From: Lachnospiraceae bacterium
Lineage (GTDB): Bacteria; Bacillota; Clostridia; Lachnospirales; Lachnospiraceae
Direction of reading: 5' to 3'
DNA length: 61,751 bases
NCBI GenBank assembly: GCA_022792835.1
Contig: JAAWBT010000023.1
Span: forward strand, 1-61,751
The notes under the pieces are model-generated. The model did no database searches and had not been told where the DNA came from. It was given only the letters and a program-made list of their open reading frames with translations. Both the position numbers and the translations under genes were made by a program. Positions 17,390-26,599 of the stretch are shown here, in pieces. How positions within the stretch are numbered: position 1 is the stretch's first letter; every line of letters begins with the position of its first letter.

Positions 17390-18729
17390 AAAATAAAAAT
17401 TTTTACAGAACCTTTTTTTCAATTTATACGGCCCTGGTACTTCAGAATGTCATTACCTTAAGCGTTAATCTGGCAGATAATATGATGCTGGGGGCTTACA
17501 GCGAGACATCCCTGTCCGGGGTGGCTGCGGTCAACCAGATCCAGTTTGTCTTTCAGCAGATGGTCATGGCCCTGGGGGAAGGAGCCGTCATGTTCTGCAG
17601 CCAGTACTGGGGAAAAAAAGAGACGGGCCCCATGAAAAAGATCATGGCCGCTGCCATGCAGGCTGGGCTTTTGGTGGCTGTGGTTCTCTTCCTTCTGGTA
17701 TCCGCTTTCCCTCATCAGGCAGTGGGACTTTTCACTACGGACGAATCTATTATCGGGGAGGGAGTCCGCTATATTCGGATGATCCGCTTTACCTATCTGT
17801 TTTTTGCCATGACCCAGCTCCTTCTGGCCTCCCTCCGGAGCGTGGAAGTGGTAAAAATTGCCCTGTATCTCTCGATTACCGCCTTCTTTGTCAACTGCGG
17901 TATCAACTATGTGCTGATCTACGGTCGGTTCGGGGCGCCAAAGCTTGGCGTCACCGGGGCAGCCATCGGTACATTGGCGGCTAGGATTCTGGAATGTGGT
18001 ATTTTGATTTTTTATGTGGCGAAAAAAGAAAAACGGCTCGGCCTGAAACTGAACGATTATTTCCGGTTTGACCGGACACTTTTTGGAGATTACTTCAAAG
18101 TGACCATGCCGGTATTTTTTGTTCAGAGCTTGTGGGGACTCAACACGGCGCTGCAGACGGTGATTCTGGGCCATATGACTGCCGCGGCCATTGCGGCCAA
18201 CAGTGTGGCTTCCACCATATTCCTGATGGTAAAATCCACGGCAGTGGGGGCAGCCGCCACAGCTTCCGTGCTCATAGGGAAAGCAGTTGGAGCCGGAGAC
18301 AGGGCTGAGGTGAAAGATTATGCCAGAAGGCTTCAGAAAATGTTCCTGGTGATCGGAGTGGTTTCCGGAGCCCTTTTGTTCTTTATCCGGATTCCGATTT
18401 TAAGCCTCTATGATTTGGCGCCGGAGACCAAAGAGATGGCAGATACCTTTCTCATTATTCTGAGTGTGGTGTGCGTGGGAATGTCCTACCAGATGCCAAC
18501 CAACAACGGGATTATCCGGGGCGGCGGACATGCGGGCTTTGTGGTCAAGATGGATCTGATCAGCATATGGGGGATTGTCCTTCCCCTGTCCTTTTTTATG
18601 GCCTTTGTGGTGAAAGCCTCCCCGGTGGTGGTGGTCTGTTGCCTGAATGCGGATCAGATTTTTAAATGTGTTCCTGCCTTTTTGGAAGTAAATTACGGAA
18701 ACTGGATCAGGAAATTGACCAGAGATTGA
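17386..18729 (+). CDS. MATE family efflux transporter (second of pair)
   Basis: A 447-residue, 12-helix MATE protein beginning MKNKNFYRTFFSIYTALVLQ. The reading frame stays open upstream to 17119, but that part lies inside the preceding gene and lacks membrane character, so the ATG overlapping the previous stop (ATGA) is chosen. Sequence resemblance to its neighbour is low at the N-terminus, and the SLSGVAAVNQIQF pattern places it in a different MATE branch. The two may form separate exporters or a heteromeric pair; only co-translation is evident. Confidence 0.9.
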   Translation: MKNKNFYRTFFSIYTALVLQNVITLSVNLADNMMLGAYSETSLSGVAAVNQIQFVFQQMVMALGEGAVMFCSQYWGKKETGPMKKIMAAAMQAGLLVAVVLFLLVSAFPHQAVGLFTTDESIIGEGVRYIRMIRFTYLFFAMTQLLLASLRSVEVVKIALYLSITAFFVNCGINYVLIYGRFGAPKLGVTGAAIGTLAARILECGILIFYVAKKEKRLGLKLNDYFRFDRTLFGDYFKVTMPVFFVQSLWGLNTALQTVILGHMTAAAIAANSVASTIFLMVKSTAVGAAATASVLIGKAVGAGDRAEVKDYARRLQKMFLVIGVVSGALLFFIRIPILSLYDLAPETKEMADTFLIILSVVCVGMSYQMPTNNGIIRGGGHAGFVVKMDLISIWGIVLPLSFFMAFVVKASPVVVVCCLNADQIFKCVPAFLEVNYGNWIRKLTRD

Positions 18730-18737
18730 GAGCTTTC

Positions 18738-18781
18738 GGTTACAAAACGGTTACATTGAGAGGCAGATTCCGTGATATAAT
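18738..18781 (+). promoter_or_regulatory. Response-regulator operator and promoter of the two-component operon
   Basis: Direct repeat GGTTACA (18738-18744) and GGTTACA (18749-18755), 11-bp period, with the second copy covering the -35 position of a -10 TATAAT (18776-18781). The same repeat with the same period recurs at 20942-20959. The arrangement fits autoregulation by the OmpR-type protein encoded immediately downstream. Confidence 0.65.
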
Positions 18782-18814
18782 GGAACTATATAATGTCAAA
18801 GGGGAAGGGAGTCT

Positions 18815-19480
18815 ATGGGCGCGAGGATTCTGGTGATTGAGGATGAGATCGCCATCAACGATGTGATCCGCCTGAGCCTTGTGGCGGCGGGACATGAGGT
18901 GGATTCATTCTTTAATGGGACTGAGGCAGAGGAGGCACTCAAGAAACGTCACGATTATGGGTGTGCCATTGTAGATGTGATGCTGCCGGGGAAGGATGGC
19001 TTTGCGCTGCTTTTGGAGTTGGTAAACTACGGGGTGCCGGTTATTTTCCTGACAGCCAGGGGAGAGCTTCCGGATAAGATCCGCGGGCTCACCGGAGGGG
19101 CGGAGGATTACATGGTGAAGCCCTTTGAGATGGTGGAGCTTCTGGTGCGGGTCAACAAGGTGCTGGAGCGGCATTCGCCGTCAGAGGCAGTGGTGACTGT
19201 GAAAGATGTGGTTATTGACCCGGCGAAACGGACGGCCGTAAAGAATGGGGCAGAGGTTTATTTAAAACCCATGGAGTTCGATTGCCTGATGATGCTTGTG
19301 CGGAATAAAAACAAGGCGGTCACCAGAGCCCAGCTTTTGGCGGCGCTTTGGGGTGTGGAGTTTGAAGGGGAGACCAGGACTGTGGATGCCCATGTGGGGC
19401 GGATTCGCAAAAAGCTGGGCTTTGGGGAGGTCATAAAGACGGTCCCACGGATTGGATATCGGCTGGAGGTGGACGAATGA
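18815..19480 (+). CDS. OmpR/PhoB family response regulator
   Basis: A 221-residue two-domain regulator. The receiver domain (residues 1-115) has the acidic pair ED at 9-10, the phosphoryl-acceptor Asp54 (VDVMLPGKDG), Thr80 and Lys102 (VKPF). The winged-helix DNA-binding domain (~125-221) ends in the usual TVDAHVGRIRKKLG...RIGYRLE. It overlaps the kinase gene by ATGA. Likely targets, by inference, are the GGTTACA repeats before its own gene and before the lipoprotein/ABC operon that follows. Confidence 0.95.
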   Translation: MGARILVIEDEIAINDVIRLSLVAAGHEVDSFFNGTEAEEALKKRHDYGCAIVDVMLPGKDGFALLLELVNYGVPVIFLTARGELPDKIRGLTGGAEDYMVKPFEMVELLVRVNKVLERHSPSEAVVTVKDVVIDPAKRTAVKNGAEVYLKPMEFDCLMMLVRNKNKAVTRAQLLAALWGVEFEGETRTVDAHVGRIRKKLGFGEVIKTVPRIGYRLEVDE

Positions 19481-20919
19481 AGCTGTTTCGTAAACTATAT
19501 CTGCAGGTGTTTCTGGGGATGTTTATACTGGCTGTGTGCCTGCTTTCTTTTTCTGCGTGGGAGGTAAAACGGCAGGGGATTTTGGAAGCGCGGGAGTATG
19601 GAACCGGGCAGGCTGAGAGGAATGCCCTGCGGTTTCAGGAAAAAAATGCAGAGGAAAAAATCAATGTCCTGGGAGACCATCTCCGGGACATTGTTATTTT
19701 AAACAATTTTCAGGAATGTTTTGGCAGCAACAGCGTGCTGTGGAGGGATGGAGAGGAGTTGCGCAACCTTTCTCCCTATATTCTGGATCAGGAACTTCTG
19801 GACGAAATGCGCAGGAATGCCAGAGTGTCAGAGACGGAAGTCTTTGTCAGCGGCCCCTTTGCGGCGGGAGAGAGGCGCCTGCTGGTATTTTACAAGGCCA
19901 GAGCCGGTTTCGGCGAGGAGAATACCTATGGCTTTGCCATTTTCCAGGATGTGACAGAGCTTTATGGGCGTGTGAGAAAACTGGTTCTCTGGGGAATGGC
20001 TTTTGCCGGTATTTTGCTGTTTGTGATCAGCCTTCTGCTCTACAAGAAGCTTTATGGGCTGCTTCGTCCTCTCGAAGAGTTAAAATCTGGTGCGGCGGAT
20101 ATTGCGGCCGGAGAGTATGAAAGCCGCATTTTGGTCCGGGGCAGAGATGAGATCGGTGATGTGACAAAAAGCTTCAACCAGATGGCGGAGCAGGTGGAAC
20201 GTCATATGGAAGAGCTTAGAAAGGTCAACGAAAAGCAGAAGCAGCTTCTTGGGAGCCTGGCCCATGAGATGAAGACTCCTCTCACGGCCATGATCGGAAA
20301 TGCGGATCTGCTCTTAACAGTACGGCTTAAGGAGGAACAGAGGGAGCAGTCTCTTACTTATATTCTGGAGGAGTCAAAACGCCTGGCACGCTTGTCGGAA
20401 AAGATGCTGGAGTTAACCGGCCTGTATGAGAACGGAGGAGCAGGAGCGATCATGAAATGCGTGGAGATTGGCCGACTTTTTGGAAGACTTGAGGGTTTTG
20501 CAGCCTTTCGCCTGAAAGAAAAGAGGCTTTCTCTGGAGATGAAAAAGCCGGAAGCGGGGCTTTCTGCCCTCATGGATGAGGATCTGATGGAGAGCCTGCT
20601 CCTCAATCTGGTGGACAATGCCTGTAAGGCTTCTGAGACAGGAGGACGGATCCTGGTATCTGCCGACAGCCAGGGAATTTATGTGGAGGATTTTGGAAGG
20701 GGAATCCCAAAGGCAGAGATCGGACGGGTGACGGAAGCCTTTTATATGGTGGATAGGGCCAGAGGACGGAGTGCGGGCGGAAGCGGGCTGGGCCTTGCCC
20801 TCTGCCGCCAGATTGCCGATATCCACGGCGCAAAGCTTTTGATTGAAAGTCGGGAGCAGGAGGGGACAAAGGTGTCGTTTGTCTGGGGAGAGAAGGATAG
20901 GCTGCATGAAGGCGGATAA
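19477..20919 (+). CDS. Membrane sensor histidine kinase
   Basis: A 480-residue kinase. Transmembrane helices at ~10-28 and ~168-190 bound a ~140-residue extracytoplasmic sensor; then come a HAMP domain (~190-245), a dimerisation/phosphoacceptor helix with His263 (LAHEMKTPLTAM), and an ATPase domain with N box LNLVDNACKAS, G1 VEDFGRGIPK and G2 GGSGLGLALC. The extracellular domain has no recognisable fold motif, so the signal is unknown. It partners the response regulator with which it overlaps by 4 nt. Confidence 0.94.
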   Translation: MKLFRKLYLQVFLGMFILAVCLLSFSAWEVKRQGILEAREYGTGQAERNALRFQEKNAEEKINVLGDHLRDIVILNNFQECFGSNSVLWRDGEELRNLSPYILDQELLDEMRRNARVSETEVFVSGPFAAGERRLLVFYKARAGFGEENTYGFAIFQDVTELYGRVRKLVLWGMAFAGILLFVISLLLYKKLYGLLRPLEELKSGAADIAAGEYESRILVRGRDEIGDVTKSFNQMAEQVERHMEELRKVNEKQKQLLGSLAHEMKTPLTAMIGNADLLLTVRLKEEQREQSLTYILEESKRLARLSEKMLELTGLYENGGAGAIMKCVEIGRLFGRLEGFAAFRLKEKRLSLEMKKPEAGLSALMDEDLMESLLLNLVDNACKASETGGRILVSADSQGIYVEDFGRGIPKAEIGRVTEAFYMVDRARGRSAGGSGLGLALCRQIADIHGAKLLIESREQEGTKVSFVWGEKDRLHEGG

Positions 20920-20941
20920 CAGAGGAAAAAACAGCAAAATA

Positions 20942-20997
20942 GGTTACAGAATGGTTACAAACTGCACCGGACTTGGCCGAATGGGCCGTGGTATGCT
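20942..20997 (+). promoter_or_regulatory. Second GGTTACA response-regulator site, before the lipoprotein/ABC operon
   Basis: GGTTACA (20942-20948) and GGTTACA (20953-20959) repeat with the same 11-bp period and AAT-rich spacer as at 18738-18755. A -10-like TATGCT lies at 20992-20997, 32 nt past the repeat instead of 20 nt. The 12-nt difference is about one helical turn, so a bound regulator would face the same side of the DNA. Confidence 0.6.
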
Positions 20998-21052
20998 ACG
21001 GGAAGAAACAGGGCTGGGATTCCTGTAACCTATAGTGAGGAGGAAAAATGAT

Positions 21053-22537
21053 ATGAACCGAAAAAACATCGTCAGGCTGTGCGGTATGTTTCTTGGTGTG
21101 AGCCTGCTTGCCGGCTGTGCGAAGACGCCGGAGGATTCTGTGATAAAGCTGAAAGGTGAGGCGGCGCAGGCCGGTTACGAGGAGGCAGAAACCAGTGGAC
21201 AGACGCTGAGAGAACTGGTGGAAGCGCCAGAGCACTACGAGAGCGAGACGAAGGATGTCACAGGAAAGCTCAGGGTTATTACAGATGCAAAGGTGGAAAT
21301 TCCGGAGGCAAAAGGAGCAGGTGTGATCGCTGTGAGCCAGCACCCTTTTGGACAGGAGGAGATCGACCGGATCACAGAGGCGCTTTTCGGGGATGCACAG
21401 ATTTATGATTATTACAGCTATACAGAGAGGACAAAGGCAGACTGCATGGCCAGGATCGAGGAGCTGGAGGCTTACGTGGCGGCAGGAAACCTGGACCCCT
21501 ACAACGAGGGAATGGAAGCGGACGGAAATTATGTCTTTGACATCTATGGGGCGATTGAGCAGGCAAAGAGGGAATACGAAAACGCGCCGGAGGAGGCCTC
21601 ACCGGAGAAAGTCCATCCCCAGTACGGTCTGGAAGTAGGAACCGGCATGGGGGAAAAAGAGGTTCAGGAAGATTCTTTTTCCGGAATTGCCCAGATGTCG
21701 GACGGAAGGCTTTATCAGTATGAAATCTTTTCTTATGGGCCAGTTCCCATGGGAGTGCAGATGAAACGGCTGGCTGACACGGAGCATGTGAGTCTGGAAC
21801 AGCCAGAGTGGAGCACATACGAGAGCGCAAAGAATACGGGGCTTCCTTATCCTGAAGAGGAGGACCTTAAAGAAGACATTGGGATCTCCCTGGAGGAAGC
21901 TTGTGGGATGGCGGATGAGAAAGCGTCGGCTCTTGGGTTCTCTGATATGGACCTGGTCTCCTGGGACTATGCCATCCAGAGTAAGGCCGGTGATCTGGGG
22001 CCGGAGGGGTTTATGCTTGGGAGTCAGAACCGTGGAGGGTATCTGCTCCACTATGCTAGATGCCTGGATGGGGTTCCGGTCACTTACACCATAGAGGAGG
22101 GCGGCGCCTATGAGGACATAGAAGGCGTGACAGAGACTTGGAGCTACGAACGGCTGGATTTTTATGTGACGAAAGAAGGAATTGACCGGCTGGAGCTTAG
22201 GAATCAGTACGACATCGGGGAGGTTAGGACGGAACATGCAAAGCTTCTGCCTTTTTCTGATATCATGGAAATCTATGAGAAGATGATGCAGATCCAGAAT
22301 GGGGACGTGCTGAATTATGAAGATTCCAGAACCTACCGGATCGACCGGATCACCTTGGGGTATAGCCGGATTTACGAACCCTCCACAGACAACAGACAGG
22401 GAGTTCTTGTTCCGGTATGGGACTTCTTCGGAAGCTTCGAGGCGCCGGGCAGGGAAACCTACAAAGAGCCAAACCAGAGCTTCCTGACCATCAATGCGGC
22501 GGACGGGAGCGTGATCAACCGGAGCCTGGGGTATTAG
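21053..22537 (+). CDS. Large surface lipoprotein of unknown function
   Basis: A 494-residue protein with a lipoprotein signal (lipobox LLAGC, Cys22) and an otherwise soluble, acidic extracellular body. No enzymatic motif is apparent. It resembles the DUF6034-like lipoproteins I associate with Lachnospiraceae transporter loci, but this is recollection only. The start at 21053 is selected for AGGAGG about 9 nt upstream; a GTG at 21035 would lie inside that site. It is first in an operon with two membrane proteins, an ABC ATPase and two exported proteins, and is probably under control of the upstream two-component system. Confidence 0.82.
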   Translation: MNRKNIVRLCGMFLGVSLLAGCAKTPEDSVIKLKGEAAQAGYEEAETSGQTLRELVEAPEHYESETKDVTGKLRVITDAKVEIPEAKGAGVIAVSQHPFGQEEIDRITEALFGDAQIYDYYSYTERTKADCMARIEELEAYVAAGNLDPYNEGMEADGNYVFDIYGAIEQAKREYENAPEEASPEKVHPQYGLEVGTGMGEKEVQEDSFSGIAQMSDGRLYQYEIFSYGPVPMGVQMKRLADTEHVSLEQPEWSTYESAKNTGLPYPEEEDLKEDIGISLEEACGMADEKASALGFSDMDLVSWDYAIQSKAGDLGPEGFMLGSQNRGGYLLHYARCLDGVPVTYTIEEGGAYEDIEGVTETWSYERLDFYVTKEGIDRLELRNQYDIGEVRTEHAKLLPFSDIMEIYEKMMQIQNGDVLNYEDSRTYRIDRITLGYSRIYEPSTDNRQGVLVPVWDFFGSFEAPGRETYKEPNQSFLTINAADGSVINRSLGY

Positions 22538-22541
22538 ACCC

Positions 22542-23429
22542 ATGAGACAGGCGTTTGCGGTGGCCCGCTTTAATTTCCGGGGATTTTTTAAGAATCCGAA
22601 AGTGATCCTTACTCTGTTGTTTGGCGTGGCACTGTGTTATCTGTTAAGCGGGAGAGTCATGGAGGTGATCGAAGCATACGGGACTCCCGTTCAGCTTGCG
22701 GAGCCGTTTTTGTGGACCTTTGGGGATCCTTATTCGATCCTTTTAAGTTCTGTTCTCTTGCTCTTACTTTTTTCAGATATTCCCATGGTGAGCAGCATCA
22801 CGCCCTATTATCTGTACCGGACGACAAAGGGAAAATGGCTCGCAGGCCAGATACTCTATGTGGCTGGCATAGTCTTTCTCTATACAGGCTTTCTATTTGG
22901 GACAACAGTTTTTCTCTGCGGGAGACACAGCTATCTGGGAGACCAGTGGAGTGAGACGGCGGCTATGCTCGCCTACTCGAAGCTGGGGGAGGAGCTTGGC
23001 GTACCCTCCACCGTCAAGGTTATGGAGAGCATAACACCTTATGGATGTATGCTGCAAATATTTGGACTTTTGTTCCTCTATGCCCTTACCTTAAGTTTCA
23101 TTGTTCTGGCGGGAAATCTGGTTTCAGGGAAAAACCGGGGAATGGTATTGGGGTTTCTGTTCAGTCTGTACGGGCTTTTGCTGAACAGGGACGTGGTGTC
23201 AGCAGTGTTTGGCTTTCGAGAATATGAGGGATACCGGGCTAATCTGTTGATTGGATGGCTCAGCCCCTTAAGTCATGCCACTTATGGAAAGCACAGCTTT
23301 GGCTATGATCATCTGCCGACGCTATGGGAATCCCGTTTTGTATTTTCCGGGCTGATTTTGCTCTTCGCAGGATGGTCTGCGCGGGCGATAAAACGTTATA
23401 GTTTCCATTTTTTAGGAGAAAAGAGTTGA
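22542..23429 (+). CDS. Polytopic membrane protein, probable ABC-2-like permease subunit
   Basis: A 295-residue protein with about six to seven hydrophobic segments and an N-terminal cytoplasmic stretch (RFNFRGFFKNPKV) followed by a first helix, as in ABC-2 permeases. No catalytic motif is visible. It begins 4 nt after the lipoprotein stop and is followed 15 nt later by a second, shorter membrane protein and then an ATPase. By context it is one half of a heteromeric exporter membrane domain. Confidence 0.75.
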   Translation: MRQAFAVARFNFRGFFKNPKVILTLLFGVALCYLLSGRVMEVIEAYGTPVQLAEPFLWTFGDPYSILLSSVLLLLLFSDIPMVSSITPYYLYRTTKGKWLAGQILYVAGIVFLYTGFLFGTTVFLCGRHSYLGDQWSETAAMLAYSKLGEELGVPSTVKVMESITPYGCMLQIFGLLFLYALTLSFIVLAGNLVSGKNRGMVLGFLFSLYGLLLNRDVVSAVFGFREYEGYRANLLIGWLSPLSHATYGKHSFGYDHLPTLWESRFVFSGLILLFAGWSARAIKRYSFHFLGEKS

Positions 23430-23444
23430 AAGAGAGGAGAGAGG

Positions 23445-24173
23445 ATGGGCTGTGAACTGAAACGGATGCTCTCTGGGAGAGGATTTTTGGCTTCGGGGAT
23501 TCTTGGCTTTTTGGCGATCCTGTCCGGTACCGCCTGGCCAAAGAGAGGAGAGAGCCTGGCCTTTGGAAACTTTCTTGTGCTTACAGAGAACTCTTTTTGC
23601 TGCCGGGCGGTCTTTTTTCTTCTGCCCATCGTATCAGTGCTGCCCTGGAGTGACTCCTTTCTGGCAGAGTCGAAAGGGGGCTTTTTGAAAGCCTGCCTTC
23701 CCAGACAGGACAGAAGAAGTTATACGGAGAATAAAATTCTCACGGTGGCCCTTGGCGGATTTCTTACCTGGGTGATGGCCGGGCTTTTGACGATGTTTCT
23801 TTATTTTCTCGTGTTCTTTCCGATGGAACAAAAAGGAGAGATTTCATTTTCCATGATTTGGGAGCCTCTGTCTGTCCTGGTTCGCTGCGGGATTTTGGGG
23901 GCGGTTCTCGCGTCCATCGGAGGATGCGCCGCGGCACTTTTTCGTTCTTCGTATCTGGCGTTTGGCTTTCCTTTTGCGGGATATTATTTCTGCCTGATAC
24001 TCAAGGAACGATATTTCCAGAAAGCCCTCTGGATGTATCCGCCCCAGTGGATTTTGGGGAGTGCGGACTGGGGGCCTGGGAAGGGGGGACTGTGGCTGTT
24101 CCTCCTCCTGTTTCTCGCCGTGGCTGTGGGACTCCATGGGGGAATCTTGTATGGGAGGGTGGAGGAGCTGTGA
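23445..24173 (+). CDS. Second membrane protein of the ABC locus
   Basis: A 242-residue protein with about six hydrophobic segments, starting MGCELKRMLSGRGFLASGILG, which resembles the N-terminal amphipathic helix plus first helix of ABC-2 permeases. The segment SDSFLAESKGGFLKACLPR after the second helix is a typical cytoplasmic coupling region. Together with the preceding protein it would form the channel for the ATPase encoded next. The ribosome binding site GAGAGGAGAGG precedes the ATG. Confidence 0.72.
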   Translation: MGCELKRMLSGRGFLASGILGFLAILSGTAWPKRGESLAFGNFLVLTENSFCCRAVFFLLPIVSVLPWSDSFLAESKGGFLKACLPRQDRRSYTENKILTVALGGFLTWVMAGLLTMFLYFLVFFPMEQKGEISFSMIWEPLSVLVRCGILGAVLASIGGCAAALFRSSYLAFGFPFAGYYFCLILKERYFQKALWMYPPQWILGSADWGPGKGGLWLFLLLFLAVAVGLHGGILYGRVEEL

Positions 24174-24209
24174 AAATGGAGAAACTCATGGTAGATTGGA
24201 GAGGAGTTT

Positions 24210-24899
24210 ATGGAGCCTTGTATCGAGATCAGAGGTGTGACCAGGCGTTTTGGGGAGGATCTGGTACTTAAGGAAGTGAGTCTTACGATGGAGACGGGCC
24301 GGGTCTATGGGATCGTGGGCAACAATGGTTCCGGGAAGACGGTGCTTATGAAATGCATATGCGGTTTTCTCATGCCGACAACGGGAACGATTCGGGTGTT
24401 CGGGAAACAGGTTGGGCGGGAAGTGGACTTTCCAGAGGAACTGGGGGTGATCATTGAGTCGCCGGGATTTTTGACCAATCTGACCGGGAGGAAAAATCTG
24501 GAGATCTTAGCGGCTCTTGGAAAAAAGATTAAAAAATCAGAGGTCCGGGCTGCCATGAAAAAGGTCGGCCTTGATCCGGATATGAAAAAAGCGGTGGAAA
24601 AATATTCCCTTGGGATGCGGCAGAGGCTGGGGATTGCCCAGGCGATCATGGAAGATCCGAAGCTTCTGGTGCTGGATGAACCATTCAACGGACTGGACAA
24701 AAACGGGGTTGCGGAGATTCGGCGCCTTCTTTTGGAGCTTAAGGAGGAGGGAAGAACGATCCTTCTGGCCAGCCACAATGAAGAGGACATCCGTATTTTG
24801 TGCGATGAGGTATATGAGATGGACGGCGGAGTGCTTGTGCATTCCGTAAAGTCCGACAGTAGAAAAAAGGAAGAGAAAGAGGAGTGGGAAGGATCATGA
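24210..24899 (+). CDS. ABC transporter ATP-binding protein (ABC-2 exporter type)
   Basis: A 229-residue ATPase with Walker A GNNGSGKT, signature YSLGMRQRLGIA, Walker B LLVLDEPFNGLD and H-loop LASHNEED. It is close to the class serving ABC-2 exporters of lantibiotics and other peptides. Translation from 24210 follows GGAGAGGAG. It overlaps the next gene by ATGA. It should energise the two membrane proteins just upstream. Confidence 0.93.
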   Translation: MEPCIEIRGVTRRFGEDLVLKEVSLTMETGRVYGIVGNNGSGKTVLMKCICGFLMPTTGTIRVFGKQVGREVDFPEELGVIIESPGFLTNLTGRKNLEILAALGKKIKKSEVRAAMKKVGLDPDMKKAVEKYSLGMRQRLGIAQAIMEDPKLLVLDEPFNGLDKNGVAEIRRLLLELKEEGRTILLASHNEEDIRILCDEVYEMDGGVLVHSVKSDSRKKEEKEEWEGS

Positions 24900-26599
24900 C
24901 AGGAAAGAGCAGGAGACGGCCAGCCTGCAGGAAATGGACAGCAGGGGCTCTGACTGTATTTTTTGTGATGTTTTTTGCGGGAGGCGCCCTGCAGGCCGGC
25001 GCAGCCGGGCTTTTGACCATGGAGGCCTCTGAGACCAGTCTGGCCGCAGAGGAGACAAAAGAGACAGAAAAGGAAAAAAGGGTGTATCTTGATATTGACA
25101 GCCATTATAAATATGAAGGAATGGAACAGAGTTTTTCCGAGGGGTATCAGCCGGTGGTAAAAGATGGAATCCTGCACCTGGTTATTCCTTTTATCACAAA
25201 AGGAAATCTGGAAGGAGATCGTCTGAGAGTCAGCCTGATTTTTCCGGAGGGGGCTGGTTCCGCTTTCTTACTTAAAAACTATCAGAAAACGGTGGAAAAG
25301 AAACGGTACATTCTGAAGGACGGAAGGATGGTCTGTCTGGAGAAGCCGGGGGAGACGGAACCTCCGGTTCAGATGGGAGAGCGGGAGGGATACCTTTATT
25401 CTCTGGATCTTCCTCTTTCTGGGACGGCTGTGGCTGGACAGTATGCCGTGATAGTGCAGGCTGTGGGTTATACAGAAAGGATGGAACAGGTCTCTCTGGA
25501 ACGCCGAATCTTTATCTCCCTTCCAGAAACAGATAAGTCGGACGGAACTGGAGACAAAAATGAAGGGAACGGTCAAGAAGAAGGGACAGAGCAGGATGAG
25601 AGTGGAACGGGGAATGAAGAAGGCGGGGAGACGGGAGAAGGCAGCAGAGAAGAAGACAGCGGCGGCCAGGGAGACAGCGGCAGTCTGGGGGGAGGGGGAG
25701 GTCCTGAAGAGGAGTTGATTCGTCAGCCCAAGATTCTGATGGAGGCGTATAATCTTTTTGGAAAGGAACTTACAGCAGGCAGTGAAGAACAGCTTGCCGT
25801 TACCTTTCGAAATTGCAGCGGATCACAGCCCCTTTACAATTTAAAGGCGACTGTGTCTGCGCAGACAGAGGGGGTACAGTTTTCGGGCAATTCATTTTAT
25901 GTGGCCCAGACTGCCCCAGGGGAGGAATTTGTGCTGGAGACGGGCCTTAAGGTCACGCCAGATGCGGAATGCGGAGAGTGCCCTGTTGTGTTCGAATTTG
26001 AATATGAGGACAAAAAGGGGAATGCTGTTTCCGGAAAGGAAATCGTCTTATTATCCATAAGACAGCCTGTGGAACTGGAATGTCTGACAGGTGAGATTCC
26101 AGGTGTCCTGTACGTCTTGGACACTCTGGAGCTCTCCCTGAAAACCTGTAATGTAAGCCGCGCACCCATTTACAATGTACAGGTCAGCCTGTCGGCAGAA
26201 GGACTGTTCCCTGATGGAGAAGTCTTTCTGGGAAATCTGGAAGCGGGGGCCTGGGGAGAGGGAACGATGCACATCTATGTGGGAACCAGGACCATGGAGA
26301 CAATAGGAAGCGCTCCAGGTGGAAGTGACGGGGAAAAGTACGGGCCAGTGGAGGGAACAGTCACCTTCCGGTATGAGGATAGGGACGGCAAAATCTATGA
26401 GGAGACGAAGCCGTTTCAGACAGAAATCAAAAAGGCTCAGATTGTGTCCTTTGAGGTGGAGGAGCCAAAGGAGACCAATTCCTGGTGGATATCTGTTTCA
26501 GTTGTGATCTTTGCAGGGCTTTTGCTTGGGATCGTGCTGCTTGTGTTACGGCTTCAAAAGAAGAATGAGCAGCTGGCAGAAAGGAGAGGCTCAGAATGA
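24896..26599 (+). CDS. Secreted, C-terminally membrane-anchored protein with CARDB-like domains
   Basis: A 567-residue exported protein: signal peptide (residues ~1-37, cleavage near AGA), N-terminal ~160-residue domain, a Gly/Glu/Asp/Ser-rich linker (~205-280), then two or three beta-sandwich segments (TAGSEEQLAVTFRNCSG, VLDTLELSLKTCNVS) of the kind seen in archaeal and clostridial S-layer/CARDB-like proteins, and a C-terminal helix (WWISVSVVIFAGLLLGIVLL) with a basic tail. It is likely a surface accessory of the ABC system. The start at 24896 is chosen over a GTG at 24884 because of the ATGA overlap. Function unknown. Confidence 0.78.
   Translation: MTGKSRRRPACRKWTAGALTVFFVMFFAGGALQAGAAGLLTMEASETSLAAEETKETEKEKRVYLDIDSHYKYEGMEQSFSEGYQPVVKDGILHLVIPFITKGNLEGDRLRVSLIFPEGAGSAFLLKNYQKTVEKKRYILKDGRMVCLEKPGETEPPVQMGEREGYLYSLDLPLSGTAVAGQYAVIVQAVGYTERMEQVSLERRIFISLPETDKSDGTGDKNEGNGQEEGTEQDESGTGNEEGGETGEGSREEDSGGQGDSGSLGGGGGPEEELIRQPKILMEAYNLFGKELTAGSEEQLAVTFRNCSGSQPLYNLKATVSAQTEGVQFSGNSFYVAQTAPGEEFVLETGLKVTPDAECGECPVVFEFEYEDKKGNAVSGKEIVLLSIRQPVELECLTGEIPGVLYVLDTLELSLKTCNVSRAPIYNVQVSLSAEGLFPDGEVFLGNLEAGAWGEGTMHIYVGTRTMETIGSAPGGSDGEKYGPVEGTVTFRYEDRDGKIYEETKPFQTEIKKAQIVSFEVEEPKETNSWWISVSVVIFAGLLLGIVLLVLRLQKKNEQLAERRGSE

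Noticed and set aside
21599-22543. A 314-codon minus-strand frame opposite the lipoprotein gene
   Set aside because: It mirrors a well-supported plus-strand gene with signal peptide and ribosome binding site, and its own product is His/Pro-rich with no domain.
24305-25177. A 290-codon minus-strand frame opposite the ABC ATPase
   Set aside because: Shadow of the ATPase with intact Walker motifs; the peptide is Ser/Arg/Pro-rich and lacks a start signal.
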